Under the pieces are notes generated by a model that worked only from the letters and a program-made list of their open reading frames with translations, was not told the origin of the DNA and ran no database searches. Below, piece by piece: positions 1 to 11,388 of a stretch of 64,000 bases of DNA. Each line of letters opens with the position of its first letter. Positions within the stretch are counted from its first letter, which is position 1. Position numbers and translations under genes: made by a program. Source of the DNA: Mercenaria mercenaria (taxonomy: Eukaryota; Mollusca; Bivalvia; Venerida; Veneridae); NCBI RefSeq assembly GCF_021730395.1, contig NC_069361.1, positions 69,139,001 through 69,203,000 on the forward strand. The letters are read 5' to 3'.

Positions 1-149
1 CTTCATGTAACATAAACTAGCAAGAAAGTCCTAAACATTGGATTTAATGAATTACGTAGAACATCTTTGGAAATGATTTACGGACAATTCATCAAGTGAG
101 ACATTGTCACAGTATTAGATATGTTTATACTAATTTCTTTTAGCGCGGC

Positions 150-315
150 TGTGATGAAAGGTTGGAGCTTATAAATCACTTTTGGGCCTGCTTTCTGGAC
201 AAAACAGCACTGCATGGTGTCATATGAGAAGGCACGGTCACGACTCCAGTGGAGCTTGAACCCACGACCTCCAAGCTGAGCGGTCGACACCTTAACCACT
301 AGACCACCGCTCCCC
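150..315 (-). repeat. tRNA-derived SINE fragment
   Basis: Read on the minus strand from about 315, the sequence shows a tRNA-like head with an A box (GGTCTAGTGGTTAAGG) and a B box (GTCGTGGGTTCAAGCTCC), followed by unrelated sequence, as in tRNA-derived SINEs. The acceptor-stem pairing expected of a working tRNA is not evident, so I call it a SINE and not a tRNA gene. The 3' limit is uncertain. Confidence 0.6.
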
Positions 316-429
316 TTATTGAATTACTTGTGATATATGAGAAGGAACTGCATAATAGATCTATATGTTAGTGTAAGTACTATAATATTTTTGAATAATG
401 GTTAGACCGATGTTTCTCATTACAGATCT

Positions 430-655
430 AGTGCAGCCGTTTTGCGCACGCCCGAAATGATTATCAATTGGAGCGCATGGCAAAATTACGTTGTTTTTTT
501 TGGCATGTCCGCCCGCATTTGTATAATATACTTAATATACTGACTAAAGGTTAGGGTTAGTATCACCATGGTTACAAAATATAAACATTTAAGATATTGT
601 TTGTTCAAATTGCTTGAATCCGGTATATACCGGAGTATGTAATATATCACAGGCG
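430..655 (+). repeat. dispersed repeat, copy 1
   Basis: This stretch is clearly related to 52430-52655 in the same orientation. Both contain 'gcgcatggcaaaa', then 'actgactaaaggttaggg', then 'atcaccatggttacaaaata', then an 'atccggtat' word and a CGGCGC/AGGCGC end. Copy 2 leads straight into the large minisatellite at 52660; this copy does not. Family not recognised. Confidence 0.7.
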
Positions 656-659
656 CACC

Positions 660-2115
660 AGATATTTAATATAAGCTTTAATTGTAAACCTGAGAATGAC
701 ACAGGTACATTATTTTCTGTAAATTATCGTAGTTAAGGTACAATGATATATCTTCGAATTGCTATTTAAACAATTTGGATGCCAGCCAGATGACAGTGAA
801 CATTACATTTTGCAATTTTCTCTGATAGATATGATTATAAAGCAGTAGATAATTTTAAATTGTAATTCACACTTAATTTAGGCATTGTAACTGAAAATAC
901 AAACTTCAAGTAGGAGCTATCTATATTAAATATATGTGTAGTTAACTGCATCAAAATATAAGGACTGAAAAATTATTAAAATATCATTTTCTGAAAAAAG
1001 AGTTATTTGAGCTGAAAAAAAATGATCCTGGATGAAGTATTTGGAAAAAATGGAGACAACTCCGCAAAGACTTTATGATAGGCTTAGGTGACTATTGACC
1101 TAGAACCTCCTGCAAACTATGCACTTTTTACTTCTAATCATGAAAAAAGCATGCATACTTGCCACATGAATTAGCAACCTGAATACAAAACTATGTAAAG
1201 ATCAAATGATTGATTGCCCTGGGGAAAGTCGGACACTTTTGTGGTGAAATTTGTCAACAAATAGACGATTTTTTTCAAAAAGTCAAAACCCACAGAATTT
1301 CACAAGGTGAAATATGTTGAAAAGGCTATTGCTGGAAAGAGAACTATCTCAACTTCCCATACATATTCGTCAAAGTATGGGAAAAATATCTAGAAATATG
1401 AGAAATTCAAAGAAATCAATTTCAAGACTGTTAGATGCATAACTGTGTAATCATACATGGCATTTATCATAGATAGGTTACTTTTCCTTTGCACTGATAA
1501 AACATGGGCAGAATTAGGATTATGAAACGGTGTTCACTCAACAATTTCACTATATATAGAGATAGACCCTAAAATTTTCAGTGATAGAAACACATTAAAT
1601 AATGTCTAGAAATTGATTTCCAAGTCCTTAAAATAACAAAAAATGATTTCACAAATGTAAAATTTATGATAGTTTTGTTAGTATCAATTACAGAAGTTTA
1701 AATATTTAATTTAAAGTTGTGATCCGCAAAGAATGACAACTCTTGCCTTGGGCTAGTACTTATAAGCAGAGATATCTATTAATTTACTTCCCTTGCAATT
1801 ACACAAATGAGTGGGAAATGAAAACGGTTTAAGACACAATATGATACTTTTTTTGCACAACAAAAACATTTAGGATTTATTCATATGTATTTGATTTACC
1901 CCTCAAAACCTGGTTCCTATGATTTTGTCAACTTACTCATGGTGAAAAAATAACTTTTAACAAGCCGATAATAAAATGAAATACTTGTAAATATTTTATA
2001 GTGCAGATAATACAGTTTTGCTTGTATCAAAATGTCACAACAGAATCACTTTTGTAATACAGAACACCTGGTAGGATTAGTAAGGTGCAATTATATTGAT
2101 CTCTATTTCCTATGC
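660..2115. other. AT-rich intergenic DNA, nothing recognised
   Basis: No open frame of convincing composition, no splice-flanked exon and no repeat ends were recognised. The stretch may hold old mobile-element debris. Confidence 0.4.
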
Positions 2116-2119
2116 CTAC

Positions 2120-2160
2120 TATATAAACGGATTGTTTCCCTTGTGTAAAGAAGGCTTAGG
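2120..2160 (+). promoter_or_regulatory. putative TATA-box promoter and leader exon
   Basis: A TATATAAA box at 2120-2127 is followed about 33 bp later by AGG|GTAAGT at 2158-2166, a near-perfect 5' splice site. A matching 3' splice site (TTCTTTGACAG) ends at 2582, just before the recombinase frame. Together they suggest a short untranslated first exon and a leader intron of about 420 bp. Inference from consensus signals only. Confidence 0.4.
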
Positions 2161-2612
2161 GTAAGTTTCTACTTAATTCTTATATTTGTTTCTCTGGTAT
2201 TGTATTCGAGTATGTACAATTAACAGTGACAATAACTCAAACATTTACCTAAAAGGCGTCCGCTAGTAGTGCTGTTGGATTGATTCGGGGTCTGTTACAT
2301 AAATTCCTATATTTACGTCTGTGACCGTCTTATATTATTTCGATGTCACAAAAAGCCGCGACAGTCAACCCTGGCTAATAAATATTTCTAGTGAAATAAA
2401 TGGTTGTAGCTCAAAGATAAAACCATTTATGTTGCAACCTTGCTAAATAAATACTGTTATTTTTCATGGACCTATTATTCTACCTGAAGGTCGTGACGAT
2501 AATGATATATATTACGCTTTCGTCAATAATTACTGCCCTTGATTTGTCTCGTGCAAAAATCTGTCATTTCATTCTTTGACAGCGTGCGAACAACATCATT
2601 TCTTTTTAATAA

Positions 2613-3833
2613 TGGCCCCCTCTGCCAGCATTACACGACGGCGCAGTTGTTGGTGTGAACGGCCAGGGGGTCCAGCCTCCTCTGCCCCCAGTAAACAACG
2701 GCGTAGCTGGAGTTAACGGCCAGGAGGGTCTGCCACCTGTGCTCCCAATTCAAGATTTGGTGGTCGGTGGAGATAACGGCCAGGGGGCTCCGCCCCCTCT
2801 GCCCCCACAACAAGTTGCTATAGGCCAGGATATTGAACATCCTCAGCAGCAACCAGCAAGACCACATGCGATTCAGAAGACTGGCACTAGAAGCAGATAT
2901 ATTACCAACCAAAGTGCCGGCACATCTATGGCAAATCTTCAAGTAATAGCTAATCATCTTGTTTCAAATAGTTTGTCAGGTAATACAAAACTTACCTATA
3001 GCAAAGCTATTATTTCATTTAAGCAGTTTAACACAGAAATGGAGCTTGAGTTTACACTGCCAATACCTCCGCGGGTTTTGCTCTTGTACATAGCTTGGTT
3101 GTACAGGAAAGGCTTGTCATCTAACTCTGCTAAGACATATATATCGGGAATAAGCTATGTGCACAAAATAAATAACCTTACGGATCCAACTGCGTCGTTC
3201 TATTTTCAACGGGCAATGGTTGGTTTTAGGCGCAGTGGGTCACTTAAAGATACCCGCATTCCGATATCAATTGACGTCTTACGACGTCTGATTTCAGCGC
3301 TTGATAAAGTATGCACTAGATTTTATGAAACTTGCCTTTTTAAGGCAGTATTTCTCATCGCATTTTTTGGTTTATTTAGAATAAGTGAACTTGTTTTTAC
3401 TTCGTCCGCATTACAGCATTATCCTTTGCGAACAAAAGACATAAGACTGACCCAGAATGACAGTAAATCTTTTATGATACTGACGCTACGTCATTCTAAA
3501 AATAACCAAAGCGGATCTAGTCAGTTTGTTAGAATAGGAGCTATAGCTAATTCAAATTTGTGTCCATTTTCAGCCGCGTCAAGGCTTTTGGATATCCATC
3601 CTGCCAGCGAATATTAATTTTGTCATTCAGATGGTAAACCAGTCACAAGGTATCAATTTAGTGTTGTATTGAAACGTTGTTTGATTTATATTGGTTTGCC
3701 AACAAGTAGAATACTAACACATAGTTTCAGGATTGGCGCAGCTACTTACCTCGAGTCCCAAGGAGTTCCGCATAATGTTATCATGAAAAAAGGCCGATGG
3801 GCTTCAGATGCTTATTTGTGCTATATTCGTTAA
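2613..3833 (+). pseudogene. tyrosine recombinase-like region
   Basis: The N-terminal part is rich in proline and glycine, with about three imperfect 20-residue repeats around 'VNGQG..PPLPP'. It is followed by an N-terminal core-binding-like segment (about residues 95-190) and a catalytic core with the FRISEL box that carries the first catalytic arginine. Further on the region shows the HSFRIGAAT (HxxR) box, a GRW word and the YLCYIR word that would hold the tyrosine nucleophile. These motifs match the recombinases of DIRS/Ngaro elements and the xerD-homologue proteins common in marine invertebrates. The coding region is old or damaged, with about one break. Such enzymes cut and rejoin DNA through a 3'-phosphotyrosine intermediate. 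Confidence 0.75.
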
Positions 3834-3865
3834 TTTTGAACGGTAATTTGTTCTTAATGTAAATT

Positions 3866-4423
3866 TCAGTTGCATGGATTGTGGGTTCGTCTATCCCATT
3901 CTGGGCTATGAAACGGGCATTGACACGCTCCTCTAACAATCTAGGCCTCGAAGGTAGAAACATCAAAATCAGATGGCTCACCAAAAGAGGGATGCAGTGG
4001 AATGAACTTTTACCGCTTGTAAAATTAAATCTTAGCAGAGCAGCGGACTACCCAGACGTTATTGTGATACATTGTGGTGGGAACTCATTAGTCAGGACAC
4101 CAAGGGCAAGGCTTATTTCAAAAATTTCTTTCGATATCAAAAAGATATGGAAGTTAACTAAAGAGTCTGTGCCAATTGTATGGTCGAACATATTGCCCCG
4201 TCTTCGCTGGGGTTCTCTCCGGTCAGTCTGTGGTGTGGAACGGAAAAGAAAGGCCGTAAACCGTGCAGCTGCTCGCGCAGCACTTTACTGCGGTGGTGCC
4301 TGGCTCAAAAATATTGAGCTCACCATGGACTGCCCGGGACTGTTCCGGCGAGACGGAGTCCATCTTTCTGACATTGGCCTCGACATCCTGTTATTATCTT
4401 TTAAAGAAGTAGTCGGGTTATGA
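3866..4423 (+). CDS. SGNH-hydrolase-like domain protein
   Basis: The frame is open from just after a good 3' splice-like site (TAAATTTCAG) to 4423, about 185 codons. Block I reads WIVGSSI, block III IHCGGNSL and block V RRDGVHLSDIG; these are the positions of the nucleophile, the oxyanion-hole Asn and the Asp-His pair in SGNH hydrolases. Family members are esterases or lipases. In Ngaro-type elements the substrate of this domain is unknown. The serine of block I sits in GSS instead of the usual GDS. It follows the recombinase region by about 30 bp and would share its transcript. No signal peptide or membrane segment is visible. Confidence 0.65.
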   Translation, partial: SVAWIVGSSIPFWAMKRALTRSSNNLGLEGRNIKIRWLTKRGMQWNELLPLVKLNLSRAADYPDVIVIHCGGNSLVRTPRARLISKISFDIKKIWKLTKESVPIVWSNILPRLRWGSLRSVCGVERKRKAVNRAAARAALYCGGAWLKNIELTMDCPGLFRRDGVHLSDIGLDILLLSFKEVVGL

Positions 4424-4601
4424 ACTGATAGTTAAATAATGACCATATGTGTAGTGCTTCATGTATTGGCTATGCTATAATTATTTGTTTAATAATTATA
4501 GATCTGTTTACGCATTATTGTAAAAACAGTTATTGATTTTGCATATACGTATTTTTGCGCGTTGCGCATATTAGTTAGAGCTGTAGTTAGTTTAAGGGAA
4601 T

Positions 4602-4607
4602 AATAAA
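4602..4607 (+). terminator. polyadenylation signal
   Basis: AATAAA lies about 180 bp after the SGNH frame and is followed by a T-rich stretch (TTGTTTATTTGTTTG). It is the likely 3' end of the unit's transcript. Confidence 0.5.
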
Positions 4608-4752
4608 GCTCTCAGTATTCCACTCTATTTCGTCGTTGTTTATTTGTTTGTTTGTTTAAAAATCAAGCAACTTGATTACTTCTCCTAAATTTCAGCGTAA
4701 ATTTCTACTGTTCACTACACCACAATTATTTATTTCATACATTTAGATAAAC

Positions 4753-5075
4753 AACGCCTGAAAAATGAACACATGGGATCGAATTATTTGGTCGGGAATT
4801 CCCGATGAAACCCTACATGCTGGTGCTTGAATAGTGTAAGTGAACATTTCCGTATGAATAACGTCTGAAAATGCAACACATGGAATCGAATTATTTGGTC
4901 GGGAATTCCCGATGAAAACTTACATGCTGGTGCTTCAATACTTTAACTGAACATTTCAGTATGAATAACGTCTGAAAATGGAACACATGAAATCGAAATA
5001 TTTCGTCGGGAATTCCCGATGAAACCCTACATGCTGGTGCTTGAATAGAATAAGTGAACATTTTATAAGGAATTT
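4753..5075 (+). repeat. 107-bp tandem repeat, three copies
   Basis: Three copies spaced exactly 107 bp, with the core word at about 4792, 4899 and 5006. Each holds the perfect 14-bp palindrome TCGGGAATTCCCGA followed by 'catgctggtgctt'. Copies differ by roughly 10%. It begins about 120 bp behind the recombinase/SGNH unit. Confidence 0.85.
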
Positions 5076-5079
5076 ACGC

Positions 5080-6420
5080 TGAATGAGTCATTTTGGTGAT
5101 TAAATCCGTACAGACTACACAAAATGTCATGTTTTGTTATGCAAATGCCTTTATTTTGACCGCTGAAATACATTTTGGACCAAAACAGAAAAAAAGATTT
5201 TCCGTTTCTAATTTGGACAGTGATATAAGATTCTGCGGGCGGAAGGACTGGTTAATTCAGTTGTTATTTGTTTGGAAGGAGCGGAGCATTATTACTTTCT
5301 TATATCATGAATATATTCAGAGTACAACTTCCTAGATTGTATCTAGAGTCACGAGGAAATAAGGATGAGAAATTAAAATGACTTTCATTTGCATGCATTT
5401 CAAATATAAAATGTCTGTGTGTTTACATTTCATGTCAAATAACCATTGCTAACTGATTTATGTTTGTTTATTCTCCAGTGAAAAGAGCTTTGTCCCTTGA
5501 GGCGACACTGGTCGTTCTTTCTGTAATTTGTTTATTGGTTCAATTTGAACAAAATTGCAGAAAATCTCGACATATTCTACGAATAGTCGGATAAATGATT
5601 TATAACGGACTTCATCTATGGAAAAACGGTCGGGAGTTTTTAAATTTTTGCATTATCAGCAATACATCTGCATTTGGCCATACTATTGACTCTCTTCCAT
5701 GTCTTGTAAGTATTGCAGTCAATACGCTGGTGCCATGTTCACTCTATAGAAGAACACAGAGGTATTTATACTCAAAATCCTGTGGTCATGTTGGTGGTTG
5801 ATACTTAATATATAGAGGGTTGGGAGCTGTTGACGGTTACTGTTTCCGGTTACAAGAAAAAATCAAGATTTCACAGGATTTAATGTCAATGACAATTTGT
5901 TTGTTCTTTCGCCAAGGACATATTTGTTTACATTTCAGATTGAAGAGGAGTTGCAAAATTGTAATGTGTCCGGTTGCTGTACTATTGCATAAGGGATTGT
6001 GGATTTATACACGATCTTATTTCGTCTACACTGTCCTTGAATTTAAGGACCACACTGGAAATAAGAAAGCTTTATACTCTCTTTTTGTGTTATCATTGGT
6101 ATTGATTATATGTCATCTACAACTGCACTTTAATGTTCACATTTATTATGTTGACATTGAATTTGCATTTGTTTTATGATATATTGTCTACTTTACCACA
6201 ATGTATTCTGTCTATCTGTCATATAGATAAGAAAAAGTTCCAAAAATTGACCTTTACAGAAGCCCCAGCTTAAACTATTAGGACTGCACGCCTGGTGGGA
6301 AACTCGTTGACATAATGTATGAAAGATAATTTCGAAACCAAGATAGCAAAGATCCTTATATTCTTTAACCATACTGATCTTTCATTTGGACAAAAAAAGA
6401 TAAAGGAAAATGGGAAACTG
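5080..6420. other. intergenic DNA, nothing recognised
   Basis: Open frames up to about 119 codons occur but show no domain, signal peptide or bounded exon. The inverted-repeat element starting at 6424 marks the end of the stretch. Confidence 0.4.
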
Positions 6421-6423
6421 CCC

Positions 6424-6805
6424 TTAAAGTGACATGTTACACACTTTTTTTCCACTTACTATAGGTAATGTGAGACTTTTTTTTATTTCGTTTAAACGAA
6501 ATAAGTTTAAACGAAATCATTTCGTTTGAACGAAATAACTATTTCGTTTAAACGAAATAACTAATTCGTTTAAACGAAATCGTTAAAACGAAATGATTTC
6601 GTTTAAACGAATTAGTTATTTCGTTTAAACGAAATGATTTCGTTTAAACGAAATAGTTATTTGGTTCAAACGAAATGATTTCGTTTAAACTTATTTCGTT
6701 TAAACGAAATAGTTATTTCGTTTTAACGAAATGATTTCCTTTAAACGAAATAAAAAAAGTCTCCCATTACCTAAATGGAAAAAAGTATGTAACATGTCAC
6801 TTTAG
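6424..6805. mobile_element. TTAA-type foldback MITE with nested palindromes
   Basis: The left end is TTAA then AGTGACATGTTACA; the right end is the reverse complement of AGTGACATGTTACA next to TTAG. The inverted ends continue for about 70 bp ('ggtaatgtgagac' against 'ggtaatgggagac'). Between them lies an array of the palindrome TTTCGTTTAAACGAAA, repeated about twelve times with small changes. No coding frame. TTAA targets are typical of piggyBac and Kolobok transposons, so it is probably a non-autonomous relative of one of them. Confidence 0.75.
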
Positions 6806-6918
6806 GGGCACCGTAGGAAACCGATATAATCCATTGACTTAAAACTTGTTTTTATGGACATCTCATGACATGATCTGACAGAACTTTCGCAAATAGCTTA
6901 CATGATAATATTACTTAA

Positions 6919-7915
6919 AGGGAATTCCTATAGTTTTTTATGCGCACCTTTCTGCGCAGCCGACACTTTCTATGGAAAACTGAAGTGAAGTCAACATTTG
7001 TTGAAACATGTGACAGACACTCTTAAATAAGAGGAATCTTGAATGAAATAACATTTTTGATAAGTTTTTATCAGTAATCAAATGTTGATACTGGTTTATG
7101 TTATATTGACAAGTATCATGCCTGACAGATATCTTGCCATTTTTGTGGTTGTGTTTTCACATCGCATTTTAGTACAAAGACAGTGTTGTTTATCCAATGC
7201 AAGACAATTAATTGACTTAGTACTGATAAGACAATCACCTTTCGGATTATTTAGTATTCAATTATAGAAAGAATTAAGAATTTTTAAAACTTTTTTTAAC
7301 TTCTAGCAGAAATACACGTAATCAATTTGGCAAGGTTCGCGCCATTTTCCGTCCGAAGAGGTGTTGTATTCTAGCGGTCTTAACAAAAAAATTAGCCTGG
7401 TGACCCATACATTTTTAGCAATTTTTATGCTCACAATACAATTATCTATACACAAGAAAAACAGGAAAAAATTCTATGAAAGAGTTTTTTCAAAATCTAA
7501 AAAAATATTCTTCACTATGGGTATTTTTCATTGAAAAAAGTTCACAAAAGTGAATATGAAACAATATTTTTTTTTAATTTGTACCCATTATTGTAAGGAT
7601 ATTGAAGATATAGTATTACAAATATGACTATGATATCAAATAAGTATATAATAAAATCTGTAAAAAGAATAAACCTTATTGTGCTGTCTTGATGTATATT
7701 TTGGTTGGTATTTATAAAAAAGCAGAATATTATGAAAATGTTGAAAAATCGCTGGCAGTTTCAACAACAGTGGGTGTGTTCAAAACAATTTTTCACAAAA
7801 ACAAGCCTGGTGACCCATTGTTTTTATTTGTTCATTGTTTTCAGCACAAATTTTCCTATCATATATGTGAATTTGAAAAAATTCTATGAAAGGAAAAAAA
7901 CTATAGGAATTCTCT
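6919..7915. mobile_element. TTAA-flanked non-autonomous DNA transposon, about 1 kb
   Basis: The ends are inverted repeats: AGGGAATTCCTATAGTTTTT on the left and AGAGAATTCCTATAGTTTTT on the reverse strand at the right, both bordered by TTAA (6915-6918 and 7916-7919). The interior has no transposase frame. A segment near 7395-7490 ('agcctggtgaccca' to 'aaaaaattctatgaaag') is repeated at 7804-7890, so the right half is partly a duplicate. Probably piggyBac-related. Confidence 0.75.
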
Positions 7916-7919
7916 TTAA

Positions 7920-9515
7920 AAGTCGTACTAAAGCATGAGTGGTTGGAAGTAGACAATTCATTTCCGCTCATGAATTTTCAATATTTTCAAATAAACTGGA
8001 GCAAAAGCAGCTGATAGTCATCCCTTAATATTAAACAAGAATGTGTTTTTGTCACAAAAACATATTATATCTCCCCCAGCTCTGGTGGCCATTTTGTGAA
8101 GCGAAGCTGAACGTGCCAGCGATATGTACAACTAGGGTTGGTACTGAAATAGGCCTGTCTAGGGATCTCCAAGTCCCAGTGATAAATTTGATTCTAATCA
8201 TAAATAAATATCTATTCAATGTATACCTGAGTACCTGATGTGTTTCTATTTCTGTGGTATAAAAAGCAAGAAAAAAACTTGGACATTTCTGCAGCTAGCT
8301 TCCAGTTTCTGTGATTGTGATGTAAATATAGTTTCAGCCCTTGCGTTATATGATCATGGTTCTGTGATATGTTTAAAATTGAGATAGCATAGTTCAGTCC
8401 TTAATCATTTACATTTTTAACATATATTTATTTTTTATCCTTGACACTACATGGTATGAAAAGATCCCCATTGGAAAGAAATTGTAAAGCTTTCATCAGT
8501 CATCCTAGGATAATTATCTGTTACTAAAATTGTAGAATACTTAAAATGTCTACAGTAATATATTTTGTCTTGTTATAACTTATAAAATGAATTCTATGAA
8601 CCGTGATATCCAGTATGTGTTGTCACATGCTATGTTTTTGTATCATTAAATATCACATACTTAATCACAAATAAATTATTAAATCAGATTTAAAAAATGA
8701 ATGATTCAACTGAATGCTTGGCTTTTCAATTTGATCATTTTCTTTAAAAACAAACTGACAAAAATTATCAAAGATTACCAGTTGGTTCTAATAAGACAGT
8801 TATATCAGAACAAAGGAGCTATGTTCAAGGGATTAACATAACATAATATAAATTTTATTTGTCTTAAGCATGAAAAGCTCATCGACACAACAAAAAACAT
8901 ATAAACATAATTTTTGGCATGCGTAAAATACATGTTCATGTAAAGATGCGAGAAAATCGAAATTAACATAAGCATAACACAAAGTTTGAATTTTAAGATG
9001 TGAGAGTATATTCAAAACACGATCGAACATAAATAGACTAATATCTAAGACATTAGACTGTCTTAATTTAAAAGCTTTAGTAATGCATAATGCAAGTTTC
9101 GTTAATGTATTCTTATTTGTTGAGTTTAATAATTCCATGAATTTAAAAACACTTGGATTTTCAGAGAAATATTTACTAATATATTTTTGCGCAGTTCTGC
9201 ATAACAGCTACACTTTAGAATGACGTTGAACTCGTCTTCCAAATAATTAAGGTTGCAAAAACACATTTTCATTCCTGTCTCGGTATGGGGTTTGCAGAAT
9301 GTCTGGCTTTTTCAATCAGTAAGTCATGAGAACTCAGTCTTATTTTAAGAATAGCCCTTCTATAGTTTAAATTATTCAGAATTTTCAGATAATCTGACAT
9401 TTCAAACACCTGTTTTAACTCTTACCATACTATTCTATTGTTATTTTTCACAGCTATTAAATGCAAATTAACATGTTTAATTGAAGTGTCACTTGTAATA
9501 AACTTACATACTATT
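7920..9515. other. AT-rich DNA, nothing recognised
   Basis: Short open frames on both strands are uninformative in composition and lack clear exon borders. Confidence 0.4.
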
Positions 9516-9519
9516 TGTT

Positions 9520-9720
9520 CAACCAACTGAATTAAAGCAAGTGCCATGTAATTGGAAAGTAATTGAAATGTATTGTTAATTACATCAAAAAAATTGCAAT
9601 GAAATTAATTAAATTACAATTACATGTAATTAAGAAAGTACACAATTACAAATTACATCCAGTTACTCAGGAAATGTAATTTAGTTGCAATAAATTACAA
9701 TTACATTTTAATTACCCCAG
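9520..9720. repeat. AT-rich cryptic repeat of TGTAATTA words
   Basis: Words such as TAATTACA, ATTACAATTACA and the palindrome TTACATGTAA recur about ten times, ending in 'taattaccccagg'. It resembles the low-complexity MITEs seen in many animals. Exact ends and family are not clear. Confidence 0.5.
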
Positions 9721-9729
9721 GTCTGGTTC

Positions 9730-10665
9730 CTGATTTAATGTTTCAGATGTGCATTTTTTCCCAGTGAATCTGTGATGACATGCTGGTATGATTTTAAACA
9801 CTTCTAATATTTAACTTGAAAACATGGAAATATATAAATAATTCTAAAAATACTCAATTATGCAAAACAAATCAGTTTTTCATTTCAGTGCTTCATCCAA
9901 CTTTTAAAAAGAGACAAAACAACTCATAAAGTTTTTTTTTAGAAAACAAGTGACTACTATTTATAAGAACACAAAAGCGCACATATTGAATTTTTACTAG
10001 AAAAATTTTTATATTTCACAAATATGAAATTATCTGATGTATTAAATAGAGCAATACCATTATGTTGTTTTGTTTTTGTTATCATTTTTTCCTACATAAC
10101 GTTTTTAGCTAGTTTGTAAATTCTGAAATTTAAATGTCTTTTTGTGTTTTGTTTTTTTCCAAAACGGGATAAAGCCGTAACATGAATAAATCTACATGAT
10201 AGATTCGTTTGGTGTTATTGAAATTTTGAAATTTCATTAAGAAAGTATTTTCCTGACCTTACACTAAATTTCCACAAAAAAAAATACATTAAGTAATCTT
10301 TATTTAAGACATTGGCAAATAACAAAGAATGCATGATTATACTGATTATATAAATAGAGGACTATCACAACGTTAATCAATATCTAAAACTGAAGTTATA
10401 GAATATAATAGATAAATCATCGTGGATCTCAGGTAGCTGAAACAGTATTTAGTGAAAACGTGAAACTGATATATAGTGTGTTTGATCTGCAAACTTTAAG
10501 GCTATTTCGTTCTGTTGAAAGATCAATTTATACAAAACTGAGATCACACATTCGTTTCCTAATGAAACAATGGACATATGGTCGTTGATTCCTATGGTTT
10601 TTGTCGTCGTGTCGACTAGAATAAGGTAAGGTATTACAGATGTTTCATACATTTGCACGCCTGTT
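9730..10665. other. intergenic DNA without a supported gene
   Basis: A 69-codon minus-strand frame (10449-10658) overlaps a plus-strand frame of similar length. Neither has domain motifs or a clear set of splice sites, so no gene is called. Confidence 0.35.
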
Positions 10666-10667
10666 TT

Positions 10668-11385
10668 AGAAAACAGGACGTATTATGTTTTCACCCTTTA
10701 CGGGAAGGTGGTTGGGCTGTTAGGCTGTTAGGCGTTTGGGTTGGCGGATGAAGTCGGCGTGCGCTCAATAACTAGAATATTTTTTCTCAGAACTAAACCA
10801 AACTTGTATAAGTGTGAATCTCTTTAAAATCTGGGTCTAATTACTAGATACCTAGCTCGTTTGGACTAGTATCTCCTCAGTAATGGCCCTTGACTCAGTC
10901 AAAATCGTCGATTATGACAATGTCCGATCAAAATTTGATTTTTTTTTTCAGAACTAAACTTAACATTAAGAGTGTGAATTTTGGTCAAGTTCGATAACCA
11001 GCGAGTTTAAATCAGTATTACAAAGCTACTCTTTGATGTCAGCCAGAGTTATACAGATGATGAACAAGTATTTAATCTAGGTCAAGTTCTGAAAACAGCG
11101 AGTTTGTTACAATATTTTAACAGTCATGACCCTTTAATCCGTCAAAATTGCCAAAATTGACAGTATCTTCTCGATAACTAGAGTTATTTTTCTTTAATGT
11201 CAACCATGTATATACTGAAAATATATTACTGTAAATCTATGTCAAGTTTTATAATCGGAATAAATTCATTACAATTATTACCCCTGAATATTCTTAAATT
11301 ACGCAAATTATTAATAACCGCCCAATAACTTCAGTATAGTTTCTCAGAGCTTAACAAAGGAGACAAAAATCATAAATGTATCGGT
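10668..11385. repeat. degenerate interspersed repeat
   Basis: The stretch starts with 'acaggacgtattatgttttcacc' style sequence and then repeats phrases about 170 bp apart: 'tcaataactagaat', 'tctcagaactaaac', 'gtcaagtt...taac.agcgag'. It looks like an old repeat with loose internal periodicity, ending where the LINE copy begins. Confidence 0.4.
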
Positions 11386-11388
11386 CAG

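Larger units (their letters stand above)
2120..4630 (+). mobile_element. tyrosine-recombinase/SGNH unit (Crypton- or Ngaro-related)
   Basis: The unit has a TATA box, leader intron signals, a tyrosine-recombinase-like region, an SGNH-hydrolase-like frame and an AATAAA signal at 4602-4607. Established knowledge: Cryptons carry a tyrosine recombinase alone, while Ngaro-type members of the DIRS order carry one together with reverse transcriptase/RNase H and, in some animals, an SGNH hydrolase domain. No reverse transcriptase or capsid-like frame was seen here, and no split terminal repeats were found. It may be an internally shortened element, a DNA-only element or a host gene derived from one. 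It looks broken at about one point. Confidence 0.55.

Noticed and set aside
2120-5075. A complete retrotransposon of the DIRS order
   Set aside because: No reverse transcriptase, RNase H or split terminal repeats were seen; the 107-bp repeats have no partner upstream of the unit.
5820-6179. 119-codon plus-strand frame
   Set aside because: No domain, no signal peptide or bounded membrane segment, and low-complexity hydrophobic composition expected of AT-rich DNA.
10449-10658. 69-codon minus-strand frame with a β-propeller-like phrase (LILVDTTTKTIGIND)
   Set aside because: Only one weak NHL-like phrase, no flanking exons, and the opposite strand is open over the same bases.
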